Assembly: GCF_018739865.1 (NCBI RefSeq)
Contig: NZ_JADOER010000004.1
Location: 345,227 to 409,226 of the forward strand
DNA length: 64,000 nucleotides
Direction: 5' to 3'
Source: Leptothoe kymatousa TAU-MAC 1615
Lineage (GTDB): Bacteria; Cyanobacteriota; Cyanobacteriia; Phormidesmidales; Phormidesmidaceae
Shown: positions 54,149 to 63,351 of the stretch, piece after piece
Numbering within the stretch: position 1 is the stretch's first letter
Layout: the number at the start of each line of letters is the position of its first letter
Position numbers and translations under genes: made by a program
The notes under the pieces: generated by a model
Told to the model about the DNA's origin: nothing
Database searches by the model: none
Seen by the model: only the letters and a program-made list of their open reading frames with translations

Positions 54149-54916
54149 CTATGGGGTCGAATCGGTGGGCTCTGCCGATGGAGTCTCGCCAGCATCTGTA
54201 GTTGCGGCGGCTTCTTGCTTTGCCTGGGCGCGCTGCTCACGCTTCTTGCGCTCAGCCGCCAGAATATCCTTCATAACTTCCTGGGCCTGGGCCATTTTTT
54301 CCAAATTACTGCGGTAGAGTTCCAGGTCTTTATCAACCTTGTCTGCGGGTAAGGCCAGCATTTCAGCCGCAGTTTTGAGCATTTCTTCCCGCTTTTCTTT
54401 ATCGTCCAAAGCCGCAGCGTCGACCGTCTCGAAGAGGGTATATAGACCAACCGCCATAAGACGGCTGTATTTCGCATTGGCCTGGGTTGCGACCATGTTA
54501 AGTTTTCCCTGCAGACCATCGCCTGCTGAGGTCTTGGCTTGATCTAGCTTGGTTTGCAGATCGCCCAGGGCCAAACCAGATAGATCTGCTTTGAATGCTT
54601 CAGCATGCTGGCGATACTGTTGAGGGTCGCCTTCAACAGAGCGGCAAATCGCGGCAAAAATTGATTCCTTGTCCTGGGCCGGTTCATATCCCACCATGAA
54701 CCGATCGAAACTAGTCACCACCCCCAGGGCGTACAGCGGGTTATAAACGAAATCAACATTGACCGAAAGCAAATGCATTTCCACCATCAGTTCCTCTACC
54801 ACTCGCCGATAAAGGGAATTGATAGGACGAGAATGATAGCTGTAGAAGGCTCGCTTGGTATCGGAAACCGTACGGAGATTAGTCACTGGTGGGGATAATA
54901 AAAGGCTAGACATCAT
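54149..54916 (-). CDS. thf1: Thylakoid formation protein Thf1/Psp29
   Basis: Photosystem II biogenesis/repair protein, also linked to FtsH protease stability and thylakoid organisation. 255 residues: TVSDTKRAFYSYHSRPINSL at the N-terminus (conserved), VVEELMVEMHLLSVN, FVYNPLYALGVVTSFDRFM and GYEPAQDKESIFAAICRSV. The C-terminal third is a Lys/Glu/Ala coiled coil ending in a disordered tail. Length and motifs are typical. Confidence 0.95.
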   Translation of the reverse strand: MMSSLLLSPPVTNLRTVSDTKRAFYSYHSRPINSLYRRVVEELMVEMHLLSVNVDFVYNPLYALGVVTSFDRFMVGYEPAQDKESIFAAICRSVEGDPQQYRQHAEAFKADLSGLALGDLQTKLDQAKTSAGDGLQGKLNMVATQANAKYSRLMAVGLYTLFETVDAAALDDKEKREEMLKTAAEMLALPADKVDKDLELYRSNLEKMAQAQEVMKDILAAERKKREQRAQAKQEAAATTDAGETPSAEPTDSTP

Positions 54917-55268
54917 TTTCTACTGCGGGTGACCTTTTGCCAAGAATCGTACAATTCAGGCGAAGTAGTGTTTTGGGGTGGGTGCTGTTAACAGCTTAAC
55001 GAAACTTCACCAAACCAGCACAGACCTGTCCATGGGCTAGGGTTGAATTTAAGTGGCTAAAACTTTAGGGCACCATTAAGTTTCAAGCACTATTTAGCCC
55101 TAGTGGCAGCGTCAAAGCTAAAAATTAGGACTCATCCTGAATGCCTGCCTTGACAAGCCACTAGGGCACAAAATTTTAATTAAAGCTTTCATCCAATCAG
55201 CCTAAGGCAATGGCTTGGCGTTGCCGACCATGGCTGCTGGTGAGGTCCCCTCCAAAGCGTTATAGGCT
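54917..55268. other. 352-bp intergenic region with a long inverted repeat
   Basis: Lies between thf1 and the STAS gene, both minus strand. It contains the inverted repeat at 55097-55167 and probably the thf1 promoter. No gene supported. Confidence 0.5.
55097..55167. repeat. 71-bp imperfect inverted repeat (hairpin or MITE-like)
   Basis: GCCCTAGTGGCAGCGTCAA at 55097-55115 is the inverted partner of TTGACAAGCCACTAGGGC at 55150-55167, with only a small internal mismatch. The loop holds a smaller AGGACTCATCCT hairpin at about 55128-55139. It lies about 100 bases past the STAS gene stop on the minus strand. Confidence 0.7.
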
Positions 55269-55631
55269 TTAGAAGGTCATCGGCTCAGGGGCCGCGTTAA
55301 GGGCTTCTTCCTCGCTTTCGTAGATGGCAAAGACAGAATCCATCATAGTGACTTCAAAAACCAGTTTTGACTCTGGATGCACATTGCAGAGCTTGAAACT
55401 GCCTTGCACCTTGTCGGCATCTCTCATCCCCGCTACAAGGGAGGTTAACCCCGAGCTATCTATAAAGTTAACTTCGCTGAGATTAACAATAATGTGAGGA
55501 GTCGTATTTTCGATGCACTCCTGTAGCCTTAGGCGAAATTGCCAAGCAGTTGTAATATCCAATCGCCCCTGAGGCGAGAAAATCACTACCTGCTGACTAC
55601 TATCAGGAGAACTGACGATTCTTTGCTCCAT
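55269..55631 (-). CDS. STAS domain protein, anti-anti-sigma factor type
   Basis: 120 residues consisting almost entirely of one STAS domain: VVIFSPQGRLDITTAWQF, HIIVNLSEVNFIDSSGLTSL with the phosphorylatable Ser, and KLCNVHPESKLVFEVTMMD. Proteins of this kind bind anti-sigma or partner-switching kinases and are regulated by Ser phosphorylation; in cyanobacteria they also act in HmpU/V/W-like motility switches. No partner kinase or phosphatase gene is adjacent, so its pathway is not determined. Confidence 0.88.
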   Translation of the reverse strand: MEQRIVSSPDSSQQVVIFSPQGRLDITTAWQFRLRLQECIENTTPHIIVNLSEVNFIDSSGLTSLVAGMRDADKVQGSFKLCNVHPESKLVFEVTMMDSVFAIYESEEEALNAAPEPMTF

Positions 55632-56102
55632 AGTGACCGGCCCTTAATATCTGCGGATACTCAAATGTGCTGATACCTGATGCACGTAAGCTCAACTTAC
55701 GCCTACCCCTAATGATGCCCTTGAGTTCGAGAGAAAGGACGACAAAAGTAGCCCTTACGACAAATCGCTGAATTTCATTGACGTATAGCTCAAGTTGCGG
55801 TACGGCAGCGTGGCATAGTTGTAGTGACAATTCAAATTAGTATGCAAGCACGAACATGCCATATCAGGACATTTGCTGCGATTAGTTTAAGGTCTGTACT
55901 AATGCTGGCTATGGACTGCTGGCCATCTAAAAATGATGCTGGGAGCGTCAGATAAGTCGATAAATTTAAGCGAAAACCACGAACTCCTATGGGTCTTTTC
56001 ACTTAAGTATATTTTGTATTATAGCTCCCCATCAGGAAACGACGTTCCTAATGGGGAGCTAATTATCAAATGTCTGATATATCCGAAGTGATGGAGGGCG
56101 CC
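55632..56102. other. 471-bp intergenic region between hemF and the STAS gene
   Basis: Contains a strong hairpin at 56022-56061 close to the hemF stop and should contain the STAS gene promoter. A 75-codon open frame reading into the STAS gene (55603-55830) is not supported. Nothing else recognised. Confidence 0.5.
56022..56061 (-). terminator. Long hairpin after hemF, candidate terminator
   Basis: TAGCTCCCCAT at 56022-56032 pairs perfectly with ATGGGGAGCTA at 56051-56061, and the inner AGGAAC/GTTCCT bases extend the stem with one mismatch. It starts 42 bases beyond the hemF stop. No T-tract follows on either side, so a rho-independent terminator is only one reading; transcript stabilisation is another. 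Confidence 0.5.
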
Positions 56103-57140
56103 TTACGCTTTCCAGTTAACCCAGTCTTGAGGCTTTAGGAAAATATCGTAAAGCTTGGATTCGGGCGTACCTGGCTCAGGCGCATAGCTATACTCCCAGC
56201 GCACCATGGGGGGCAAAGACATCAGGATAGACTCTGTGCGACCGTTGGTTTGTAGGCCAAAAATGGTGCCTCGGTCGTACACAAGATTGAACTCAACGTA
56301 ACGACCGCGACGGTATAGCTGGAAGTTGCGCTGATGCTCGCCGTACTCGGTATGGCGACGCTTTTCTACGATGGGCACGTAGGACGGTAAGAAGGAATCG
56401 CCGCAGTCGATGGCAAACTTAAAGAGGTCTTCCCAGCTACGCTGTTTTGGCTGGCCTATCTGCTTGCTGTGCTTGGCTGCAGGACCATCTTGACTGGGAC
56501 CGCGATATAGCTCACCGGTGCCATCCTGATAGTCAAAGAAGACGCCGCCCACTCCCCGGGTTTCCTGGCGGTGCTTTAGGTAGAAATATTCGTCACACCA
56601 TCGCTTGAAGGTGTTGTAATACTCGGGGTGGTTGCGATCGCAGGCATCCTTAAGGGTTTTGTGGAACTGCACCACATCTTCCTCAAAGGGATAGTAAGGC
56701 GTTAGGTCAATGCCACCGCCAAACCACCAAACCGGACCGGCCTCAAAATAGCGGTAGTTTAGGTGCACCGTCGGAATGTAGGGATTGCGAGGGTGCAGCA
56801 CCATAGATGTCCCAGTGGCATAAAAGCCATGGCCTTCTGCCTCGGGACGCTGCATCAAAATCGAAGGTGGCAGGCGATCGCCCCAAACCTCAGAGAAATT
56901 TACGCCGCCTTGCTCAAAAACATCACCCTGCTTCATAACTCGTGAACGACCGCCACCGCCGTCGGGACGAGTCCACTGATCTTCTTCAAACTGGCCAACA
57001 CCATCAACCTCGGCCAGTTTCTGACAAATGCGATCCTGTAGGCCCTTAAACCCAGCACTCACACGTTCACGGGAGTCACTGGGAGGAGCAACCGGACTAG
57101 ATACCTTCTGCGTAGAATTCTGCGTAGAAGCGATGACCAT
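56103..57140 (-). CDS. hemF: Oxygen-dependent coproporphyrinogen III oxidase
   Basis: Converts coproporphyrinogen III to protoporphyrinogen IX with O2, in heme and chlorophyll synthesis. 345 residues, with [52 protein letters not shown] and [15 protein letters not shown] motifs, covering the conserved substrate site and active-site Asp/His residues. Normal length. The divergent 350-bp region to the SRPBCC gene holds its promoter. Confidence 0.97.
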   Translation of the reverse strand: MVIASTQNSTQKVSSPVAPPSDSRERVSAGFKGLQDRICQKLAEVDGVGQFEEDQWTRPDGGGGRSRVMKQGDVFEQGGVNFSEVWGDRLPPSILMQRPEAEGHGFYATGTSMVLHPRNPYIPTVHLNYRYFEAGPVWWFGGGIDLTPYYPFEEDVVQFHKTLKDACDRNHPEYYNTFKRWCDEYFYLKHRQETRGVGGVFFDYQDGTGELYRGPSQDGPAAKHSKQIGQPKQRSWEDLFKFAIDCGDSFLPSYVPIVEKRRHTEYGEHQRNFQLYRRGRYVEFNLVYDRGTIFGLQTNGRTESILMSLPPMVRWEYSYAPEPGTPESKLYDIFLKPQDWVNWKA

Positions 57141-57490
57141 GGCGATCTCGAGCTAAAAAAACAAAATTAAAAAACTTGGTGCTGCTGGCAACGTCATCCT
57201 TAGTAACGATGACACATGCACCCAAAACTACTGCCTGAAACGCAGACGCTAAGAACAGCTAGTAATGATAATGAACCACGATTTCGAGCTTTTTTAACCA
57301 ACTTGACACACAGTGTGACAATCCTTGACAAAAGCTCGAGCCTATGTGGACACAAGGTTACGGCTTCAAAACAAAATCTAAACCAGGGTTGCACGTTAAC
57401 CCAGGGTTAAAATACCTTTCAAGATAGAAAATATTCAACCTCTACGGATGGTTAGTTTCTTGGAAATCTAAATAGGTCCCCCTTGCATCT
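57141..57490. other. 350-bp divergent promoter region between hemF and the SRPBCC gene
   Basis: Contains two TTGACA hexamers (57303-57308 and 57325-57330), a CACAC-A-GTGTG palindrome between them (about 57306-57316), and the AACCAGGGTT/TTAACCCAGGGTTAA palindromic pair at 57381-57410. These are good candidates for promoter and operator sites of the plus-strand gene. Confidence 0.5.
57381..57410. promoter_or_regulatory. Candidate operator: palindromic AACCAGGGTT and TTAACCCAGGGTTAA
   Basis: TTAACCC-A-GGGTTAA at 57396-57410 is perfectly symmetric around a central A, and a shorter related AACC-AGGGTT lies 5 bases upstream. The pair is 81-110 bases before the SRPBCC start. Regulator unknown. Confidence 0.45.
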
Positions 57491-58057
57491 ATGCTTCGAC
57501 TCTGGTTCCAGTCACTAATAGAGAAAAATTTGAACCGGGCTAATGCCATTTGTTCGAATATTGTCTCTTTTGCTTCTAGTCAAGGTAATCCTCGAACCTT
57601 AGCCAAACACTATCAAGTCAGCAGCACGGCTTCCATTGAAACTCTTTGGCAAACCATCAACGATTTGGCCGGGTTAGCCTCATGGCATCCCCTAATTACC
57701 TCCACCAATGCCCCCAATGGGCAGCAGGCCAAACCCGGCTTGATTTATCGAGTGTTTGCGCGCTGGGTGCCGGTCCCGATCAAAATATTTGTAGAAAATG
57801 TCTTGCCCGGTGAATATATTAGTCTGCGCATATTTCCCCTGCCGGGTGTGGAAGAAAGGGCCATTTACCGATTAGAGTCCGGACTCTATGGCACCTTGGT
57901 TTCCTATTCCGTTGAACTGAAAGGTTGGCTCTCGCCCGTAGCCTGGTCATTTTTACAGCCCTATGCCGCCCGTGTTGCCGATGCCCTGGCCCAAGCCGCC
58001 GAACAAGCTACCACCTCCGGTATTGTTCCCAAGCATTATCGCGACATTTTTAGCTAG
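57491..58057 (+). CDS. SRPBCC (START-like) family protein
   Basis: 188 residues. Residues about 38-175 match the polyketide cyclase/SRPBCC helix-grip fold: VSSTASIETLWQTINDLAGL, ASWHPLITSTNAPNG, ILPGEYISLRIFPLP-like and YRLESGLYGTLVSYSVEL. Such proteins bind hydrophobic ligands or transport lipids and pigments. An N-terminal about 37-residue segment is polar. Specific ligand unknown. Divergent from hemF; a link to tetrapyrrole metabolism is possible but only by position. Confidence 0.8.
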   Translation: MLRLWFQSLIEKNLNRANAICSNIVSFASSQGNPRTLAKHYQVSSTASIETLWQTINDLAGLASWHPLITSTNAPNGQQAKPGLIYRVFARWVPVPIKIFVENVLPGEYISLRIFPLPGVEERAIYRLESGLYGTLVSYSVELKGWLSPVAWSFLQPYAARVADALAQAAEQATTSGIVPKHYRDIFS

Positions 58058-58280
58058 CTAGTCCAAAAAAATACAGCCAAAGCTTTCTATGGATGGCCCG
58101 ACTGCATTGGGCATCAGGACGTAGAATAGATGGCAAACATTTTCTTAACCGTTGCTGATTTACAGGATGGCTAAGGCCGCTGGTTTTGTAATCGAGCAAA
58201 AACCTAGGTCCTAAGCGATGCCTAGGATCAGCGGCGTAGCTTGATAGAAATCTGTCCGTTTATACCCGTCTTTCACAAAC

Positions 58281-59351
58281 ATGATGCCGACAACCGAGGC
58301 AATTCTGGACGCGCTGCGCCCCGTTCAAGATCCTGAGCTGCAAAAAAGCTTGGTGGAACTCAATATGATTCGCAATGTGGCCGTCGATGCAGGTCATGTG
58401 AGTTTTACCTTGGTGCTAACAACGCCGGCCTGCCCCCTCAAAGAATTTATCGTTGAAGACTGCGAAAAAGCAGTGAAGGCGCTTGCGGGGGTAACCTCAG
58501 TTGATGTGGACGTTACCGCAGAAACCCCTCAGCAAAAATCGTCTTTGCCGGATCAGCAAGGCATTGATAACGTCAAAAATATTTTGGCTGTTTCCAGTGG
58601 TAAGGGCGGCGTTGGCAAGAGTACGGTCGCTGTCAATATTGCCGTGGCTTTAGCCAAAGCGGGGGCCAAAGTCGGATTGCTGGATGCGGATATCTATGGC
58701 CCCAATGCCCCCATCATGATGGGGGTAAAGGATGGCAATGTCGTTGTCAGGGATGGCACCGATGGCCAGCAAGAGCTAGAACCGGCCTTTAACCATGGGG
58801 TCAAACTCGTTTCCATGGGGTTTTTAATCGATCCAGACCAGCCGGTTGTGTGGCGAGGCCCCATGCTCAACGGCATTATTCGTCAATTTCTCTACCAGGT
58901 GCAGTGGGGGGAGTTGGACTACCTAATTGTGGATATGCCCCCCGGCACCGGTGACGCTCAGCTGACGATGGCCCAGGCGGTGCCCATGGCGGGGGTGGTG
59001 ATTGTCACTACGCCGCAGGACGTGGCCCTTTCGGACGCTCGCCGTGGCCTAAAAATGTTTCAACAGCTAAATGTGCGCGTGTTGGGCATTGTGGAAAATA
59101 TGAGTTACTTTATTCCCCCGGATATGCCGGACAAGAGCTACGACATTTTTGGCTCCGGAGGCGGTGCTAAGGCTGCCGAAGCATTGGGTGTGCCCCTATT
59201 GGGCTGTGTTCCCTTAGAAATGCCGGTGCGGAGCGGTGGCGATGAGGGTAAACCCATTGTTTTGGCACAGCCAGACTCTGGTGCCGCTGAAGCGTTGACT
59301 AAAATTTCACAACAGGTTGCTGCCAAAGTGTCCGTTGCGGCGCTGACTTAG
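58281..59351 (+). CDS. mrp: Mrp/NBP35-type P-loop ATPase, iron-sulfur cluster carrier
   Basis: Scaffold or carrier that transfers Fe-S clusters to apoproteins. 356 residues: MIP18/DUF59 domain (about 5-85, LRPVQDPELQKSLVELNMI and TTPACPLKEFI), then P-loop domain with SSGKGGVGKSTVAVNIAVAL, LDADIYGPNAPIMMG, PVVWRGPMLNGIIRQFL, and DYLIVDMPPGTGDAQLT. A Cys-containing VENMSYFIPPDMP segment replaces the usual C-terminal CxxC, so the cluster site is not obvious. It starts 54 bases before rodA on the same strand. Confidence 0.93.
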   Translation: MMPTTEAILDALRPVQDPELQKSLVELNMIRNVAVDAGHVSFTLVLTTPACPLKEFIVEDCEKAVKALAGVTSVDVDVTAETPQQKSSLPDQQGIDNVKNILAVSSGKGGVGKSTVAVNIAVALAKAGAKVGLLDADIYGPNAPIMMGVKDGNVVVRDGTDGQQELEPAFNHGVKLVSMGFLIDPDQPVVWRGPMLNGIIRQFLYQVQWGELDYLIVDMPPGTGDAQLTMAQAVPMAGVVIVTTPQDVALSDARRGLKMFQQLNVRVLGIVENMSYFIPPDMPDKSYDIFGSGGGAKAAEALGVPLLGCVPLEMPVRSGGDEGKPIVLAQPDSGAAEALTKISQQVAAKVSVAALT

Positions 59352-59405
59352 ATCCCTAGGCGGCCTACAGGCCCTGCCCCTACACGAGCAAAAGGTTTTG
59401 CTGCT

Positions 59406-60662
59406 ATGGCTCAAACCACATTTTTAGGCAAATGGTTTCATCGCTGGTTACATCCCTGGCGTGGTATCGACTGGCTACTGTTGCTATTCCCCGTTGGGAT
59501 TACCCTATTTTCCAGTTTGCTGATCGCCAGCACCCGACTCTATACCGGGGAGACCGACCTGGCTTGGAACCATGTGGTGATGTGCGCTTTGGGCGTCATC
59601 ATTTGCATGTGGTTAGCCCGCAGCCGCTATGAATCTTTGTTGGAATGGCGTTGGGTTATCTATTTAATCACCAACGTTTCCTTGGTGGCGGTAATGCTCA
59701 TAGGAACGGTTGGTAACGGTGCCCAGAGCTGGATCAGTATCGGTGGGTTCAATGTCCAACCCTCCGAATTTGCCAAGGTCGGCATCATTATTACCCTAGC
59801 GGCCACCCTGAAAGATCGAGAATCTACTACATTGGCGGGGCTGTTAAAGGCCTTAGCCATTACCGGTGTGCCATGGGCGCTGGTATTTTTGCAGCCTGAC
59901 TTGGGTACTTCCTTGGTATTTGGGGCCATTGTGTTGGGGATGCTCTATTGGAGCAATATGAATCCCGGCTGGCTGGTCTTACTGATATCTCCAATTGTTG
60001 CCGCAATTATCTTTAATCTGTACATTCCCGTGTGGATAGGCTGGGTGATTTTGATGGGCGTCATTGCTTGGATGACCCTGCCATTACGCTGGTACAGCAC
60101 TTTAATTATTGTTGTTGTCAATTCAATTGCGGGTAAAATCGGTGAGCTGTTGTGGAGCCTGTTGCAAGACTATCAGCGGGATCGACTTACATTATTTCTT
60201 AATCCTGAACAGGATCCATTGGGTGGGGGGTATCACCTAATTCAGTCCCGTATTGCCATTGGGTCGGGCCAGCTTTGGGGGCGAGGTCTTTTCCATGGCA
60301 CGCAGACGCAGCTAAGCTTTATTCCCGAGCAACATACCGACTTTATTTTTTCGGCCCTTGGCGAAGAACTTGGCTTTATGGGGGCTTTGGCCATGGTGCT
60401 GGCCTTTTGGTTTATTTGCCTGCGGCTGATCATCATTGCCCAAAATGCGAAGGATAATTTTGGGTCGCTTTTAGCCATCGGCGTGCTGTCGATGATTGTA
60501 TTTCAGGTGGTGGTTAATATTGGCATGACCATCGGGCTGGCACCCATTACTGGAATTCCGCTGCCGTGGATGAGCTATGGACGCTCTTCATTGCTGACGA
60601 ACTTTATTGCCGTGGGCATTGTCGAGTCGGTGGCGAATTATCAACATCGGTTGAAATTTTGA
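59406..60662 (+). CDS. rodA: Rod shape-determining peptidoglycan polymerase RodA
   Basis: SEDS family glycosyltransferase acting with a class B PBP in lateral wall elongation. 418 residues, about 10 membrane segments. Signatures are GNGAQSWISIGGFNVQPSEF, FLQPDLGTSLVFGAIV, DRLTLFLNPEQDPLGGGYHL, GRGLFHGTQTQLSFIPEQHT and WMSYGRSSLLTNFIAVGI. RodA rather than FtsW because of the GGYHLIQS and IPEQHTDFIFS arrangement. Plus-strand run mrp-rodA-ndhS. Confidence 0.95.
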   Translation: MAQTTFLGKWFHRWLHPWRGIDWLLLLFPVGITLFSSLLIASTRLYTGETDLAWNHVVMCALGVIICMWLARSRYESLLEWRWVIYLITNVSLVAVMLIGTVGNGAQSWISIGGFNVQPSEFAKVGIIITLAATLKDRESTTLAGLLKALAITGVPWALVFLQPDLGTSLVFGAIVLGMLYWSNMNPGWLVLLISPIVAAIIFNLYIPVWIGWVILMGVIAWMTLPLRWYSTLIIVVVNSIAGKIGELLWSLLQDYQRDRLTLFLNPEQDPLGGGYHLIQSRIAIGSGQLWGRGLFHGTQTQLSFIPEQHTDFIFSALGEELGFMGALAMVLAFWFICLRLIIIAQNAKDNFGSLLAIGVLSMIVFQVVVNIGMTIGLAPITGIPLPWMSYGRSSLLTNFIAVGIVESVANYQHRLKF

Positions 60663-60741
60663 GCCCCCTAAATCCCCCTGGGAAGGGGACTTTGAGTAGT
60701 AAAAAGGTTAAAATGTTGATTGGAAGTTTACGAAGCAATCA

Positions 60742-60936
60742 ATGATCATTTTGCCTGGTTCTCCGGTCAAAGTAACTAATGTAAACGATACATACTATGG
60801 GTTTCAGGGATTAGTGCAGCGGATTACAGATGGCAAGGTGGCCGTTCTGTTTGAAGGGGGCAACTGGGATAAGCTGGTTACCTTCAGAATGTCTGAAATT
60901 GAAGTGGTGAAGCCGAAGCGCGGTAAGAAAAAGTAG
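60742..60936 (+). CDS. ndhS: NAD(P)H dehydrogenase subunit S
   Basis: Ferredoxin-docking subunit of the photosynthetic NDH-1 complex, with an SH3-like fold. 64 residues: [40 protein letters not shown] and [16 protein letters not shown], closely matching the family. The short length is normal. The gene starts 79 bases after rodA; the gap has a TAAATCCCCC/GGGGAC repeat-like stretch. Confidence 0.93.
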   Translation: MIILPGSPVKVTNVNDTYYGFQGLVQRITDGKVAVLFEGGNWDKLVTFRMSEIEVVKPKRGKKK

Positions 60937-61082
60937 ATTTACCTGCTGCTGTTATGACCGTGCTGCTATGCGGGGCATCCACCAGGAATGCCCCGAATGT
61001 TGATGCAGGTTAACTCGGCAGGATGTAATTTTGGGGATATGGTGCTAACGTACTAAATGCGTTTGTACTATGTCGCGGAATT

Positions 61083-61727
61083 ATGCGTCTTCCCCTACCC
61101 CAGCTGACCGAGCGTGAGCGACATCCGGCCCACATTGCTGAGGTGATCGAAACCGCAACCACGGAGTTTTTGGCCCAGTGCTTAGAGCCGGAGGATTTGA
61201 GTTTTCCGGCGATGCCGCCTTTTGGGAGCTGGGTAAAGGCATTTGATGAGGAAGCGGGCAATCAAATTTATGGGGTGGTTTACCATGCCACCACCAGCCC
61301 AATTGATTCGGTACATCGAGCGCGGGCCTTGGGGATGACGTTGGAAGATTTGCGGCAGCAGCAGCCCCAAATTTTTGCAATGTTAAAGACTGAGTTTCGA
61401 GTGGCGATCGTCGGGTTTGAGGCGTCTGAGAGGGATCGACGCAACTACCAGCATTTGCCACCGCGGCCGCCCCAGGTGCACCAGGCGGTGTATCGTTGCG
61501 ACCCGGATGAGGTGATTGGCTTTACGGATGAGTTGGATTTTTTGCGCACGCTTTTACAGGTGAGTGCGGTGCCCAGTGAGAGTTTGGTGGCGGCGACAAT
61601 TCGTGAGGTGTATCAGCTACGGCAATTTGATAGGGATTGGCTGGTGTTGGCTGGTCGCACGGTGGGGACGTTGCTAAAGGATGACTATGATCGACTGCGG
61701 ATGATCCTAAATCAGATTCATCCTTAA
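61083..61727 (+). CDS. HAS-barrel domain protein
   Basis: 214 residues, soluble. The N-terminal half looks like a HAS-barrel (HerA/ATP-synthase barrel) domain: FGSWVKAFDEEAGNQIYGVV, ARALGMTLEDLRQQQPQIF and FRVAIVGFEASERD. The C-terminal half is helical (AVYRCDPDEVIGFTDELDFL, SLVAATIREVYQLRQFDRDW). Conserved cyanobacterial protein of unknown role; a DNA-related helper of HerA-like ATPases has been proposed for the family in general. Confidence 0.75.
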   Translation: MRLPLPQLTERERHPAHIAEVIETATTEFLAQCLEPEDLSFPAMPPFGSWVKAFDEEAGNQIYGVVYHATTSPIDSVHRARALGMTLEDLRQQQPQIFAMLKTEFRVAIVGFEASERDRRNYQHLPPRPPQVHQAVYRCDPDEVIGFTDELDFLRTLLQVSAVPSESLVAATIREVYQLRQFDRDWLVLAGRTVGTLLKDDYDRLRMILNQIHP

Positions 61728-62330
61728 GGAAAACGCAATCAATTAAATCCATAATTTTCACCGCTAGCCACAGAGGACTGAGCGGAGTCGTATAGCCCTA
61801 TGGGCATCGGTAAACCCAATGTGCAAGGTCTCCCTTGGAGTTAGTCCGGCAAAATTGGACGTTATTTAATCGCCATTCCTAAACATGGGCTTTAGTAATT
61901 TTTCCATGCCCCCCGAAATACTTCCTCCACCGTCCGAAATGTTGCAATCATCTGTGGAATATATCTATGGCAATTGATGGATGCATCTACCATGCTGTTG
62001 TCCAGGTGGTTTGGTATGGCAAGTTGTTGAATATATGTAGCGTGCGGTTCTTTGCCAATTGAGGATTACGTTATCTCAGATCTTGCACCAAGTCGGTTTT
62101 GAGCCTTAACCCCACATTGGATTCAAAATCCAACGCTAATTGAGGGCTGTCCACTAAAGGGGCAAGATTGGATTAGCCTTGGCACTTTTAGTCCAAGGTG
62201 GGCCGTGCTTCATCACCAGGTGCAAGATTTAAGTTATTGCTGTTTGCACCATGCGCTATCAAAAATTTTAGGCATAATTATTGCCGTTGCTCACCTGGCG
62301 AATGTTGTTATAAATTCGGGGCATGGGTGT
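61728..62330. other. 603-bp intergenic region, no gene seen
   Basis: The longest non-coding gap in the window. Open frames here are short and lack coding character. No tRNA, CRISPR or transposon end was recognised. It may carry the promoter of the secreted protein gene and a decayed gene, but no specific relic is identified. Confidence 0.4.
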
Positions 62331-63257
62331 ATGAAATGGGATTATCTGATCCAAGGATTTGCCCTAGTGGGCTTAGGTTTATTTGCTGGCGCTGCTCATG
62401 CGGACGATAGTCGCCCGCCCACGGCTCGGTATGCTGCTGGGGAAGAGGTGGATCTTGCGTTGATTGTGACAGAGTGGAAAGATCGCTATCCTGACATTCC
62501 CGTATTTGCCTGTGCCTGTGATGCGGCATCGTGTGATAGTTCAGCGCGCTGGCCATTTCGTCGCTACGACCGATATCAGCTGACTGTTTCCCTGGGGCCA
62601 TTCAATGGGGCCTATACCGAAAGTTTAGGGTTCAATTGCTTGGATATTGAGTCAGGTCAGGGGTTGAATGAAGTCTCGCAAGCGCCTCCTGAACCCATGG
62701 AGCCACCTGAGGAAAATTTAGCTGCTCCTAATGCGGCTGTATCGGCCGATCGCACTAGCCTGGTTTTGACTTGGCCAGATGCCCGGACCAACAGGATTGA
62801 TGTGACGGGCTGGACTATTAATATTTTGGATGCCTTGGACTGCGAAACGCTCACCCAGGTGCCGGAGAAAACATTCAGTGCCCGGTTTATTGCAGGTGAT
62901 CCTGTTGTTGATCCGCTTACGGATAATGTGGCGGTGCCGGTGGTGTTAGATGAGTGTGTTGAGACTCAAGTTTCTGCCGTATTTGTTGTGGACCCCCAGG
63001 GGGTGGCTGCCTATGGTCTGTACCGGGTGCAGGTGCCGGGGGCGCAGCCGCTGGCTAATGAGTTTTCTAGCTATGGTTTGTCTAGTATTAGTGGGGTGCA
63101 TTATTGGGACTCTACGCTACTGGTGCGCAATGGATCGGCCTCAGGGGCGGAGACAATGCTAATGTTTCGGCCTTATTTAACCCCTGCTGGTAAGTTTGTT
63201 GCCTGTGGCACCGTGACACCTGGGGAAGGTGACGCTATTCTTTGCCCGGCGGAGTAG
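62331..63257 (+). CDS. Secreted protein of unknown function
   Basis: 308 residues from the ATG at 62331 (MKWDYLIQGFALVGLGLFAG); the longer frame from 62205 lacks a signal peptide at its N-terminus and is not preferred. A signal peptide covers residues 1-23 (cut after AHA). Mature features: a Cys-rich CACDAASCDS near 60-70, a Pro/Glu-rich linker (PPEPMEPPEENLAAP) near 118-134, a fibronectin-like stretch (SADRTSLVLTWPD), several Cys, and a C-terminal segment with RPYLTPAGKFVACGTVTPGE. I do not recognise the family. It precedes a WD40-repeat gene on the opposite strand. Confidence 0.6.
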   Translation: MKWDYLIQGFALVGLGLFAGAAHADDSRPPTARYAAGEEVDLALIVTEWKDRYPDIPVFACACDAASCDSSARWPFRRYDRYQLTVSLGPFNGAYTESLGFNCLDIESGQGLNEVSQAPPEPMEPPEENLAAPNAAVSADRTSLVLTWPDARTNRIDVTGWTINILDALDCETLTQVPEKTFSARFIAGDPVVDPLTDNVAVPVVLDECVETQVSAVFVVDPQGVAAYGLYRVQVPGAQPLANEFSSYGLSSISGVHYWDSTLLVRNGSASGAETMLMFRPYLTPAGKFVACGTVTPGEGDAILCPAE

Positions 63258-63351
63258 GGGGAATTCTCTTTAGGGGCACCGCATGAAAAGAAGAGGCTGC
63301 TGTAAGTCTGGGGTATGCGTGGTCTCTCTTTTGAAGCCGATGTGGGATACT

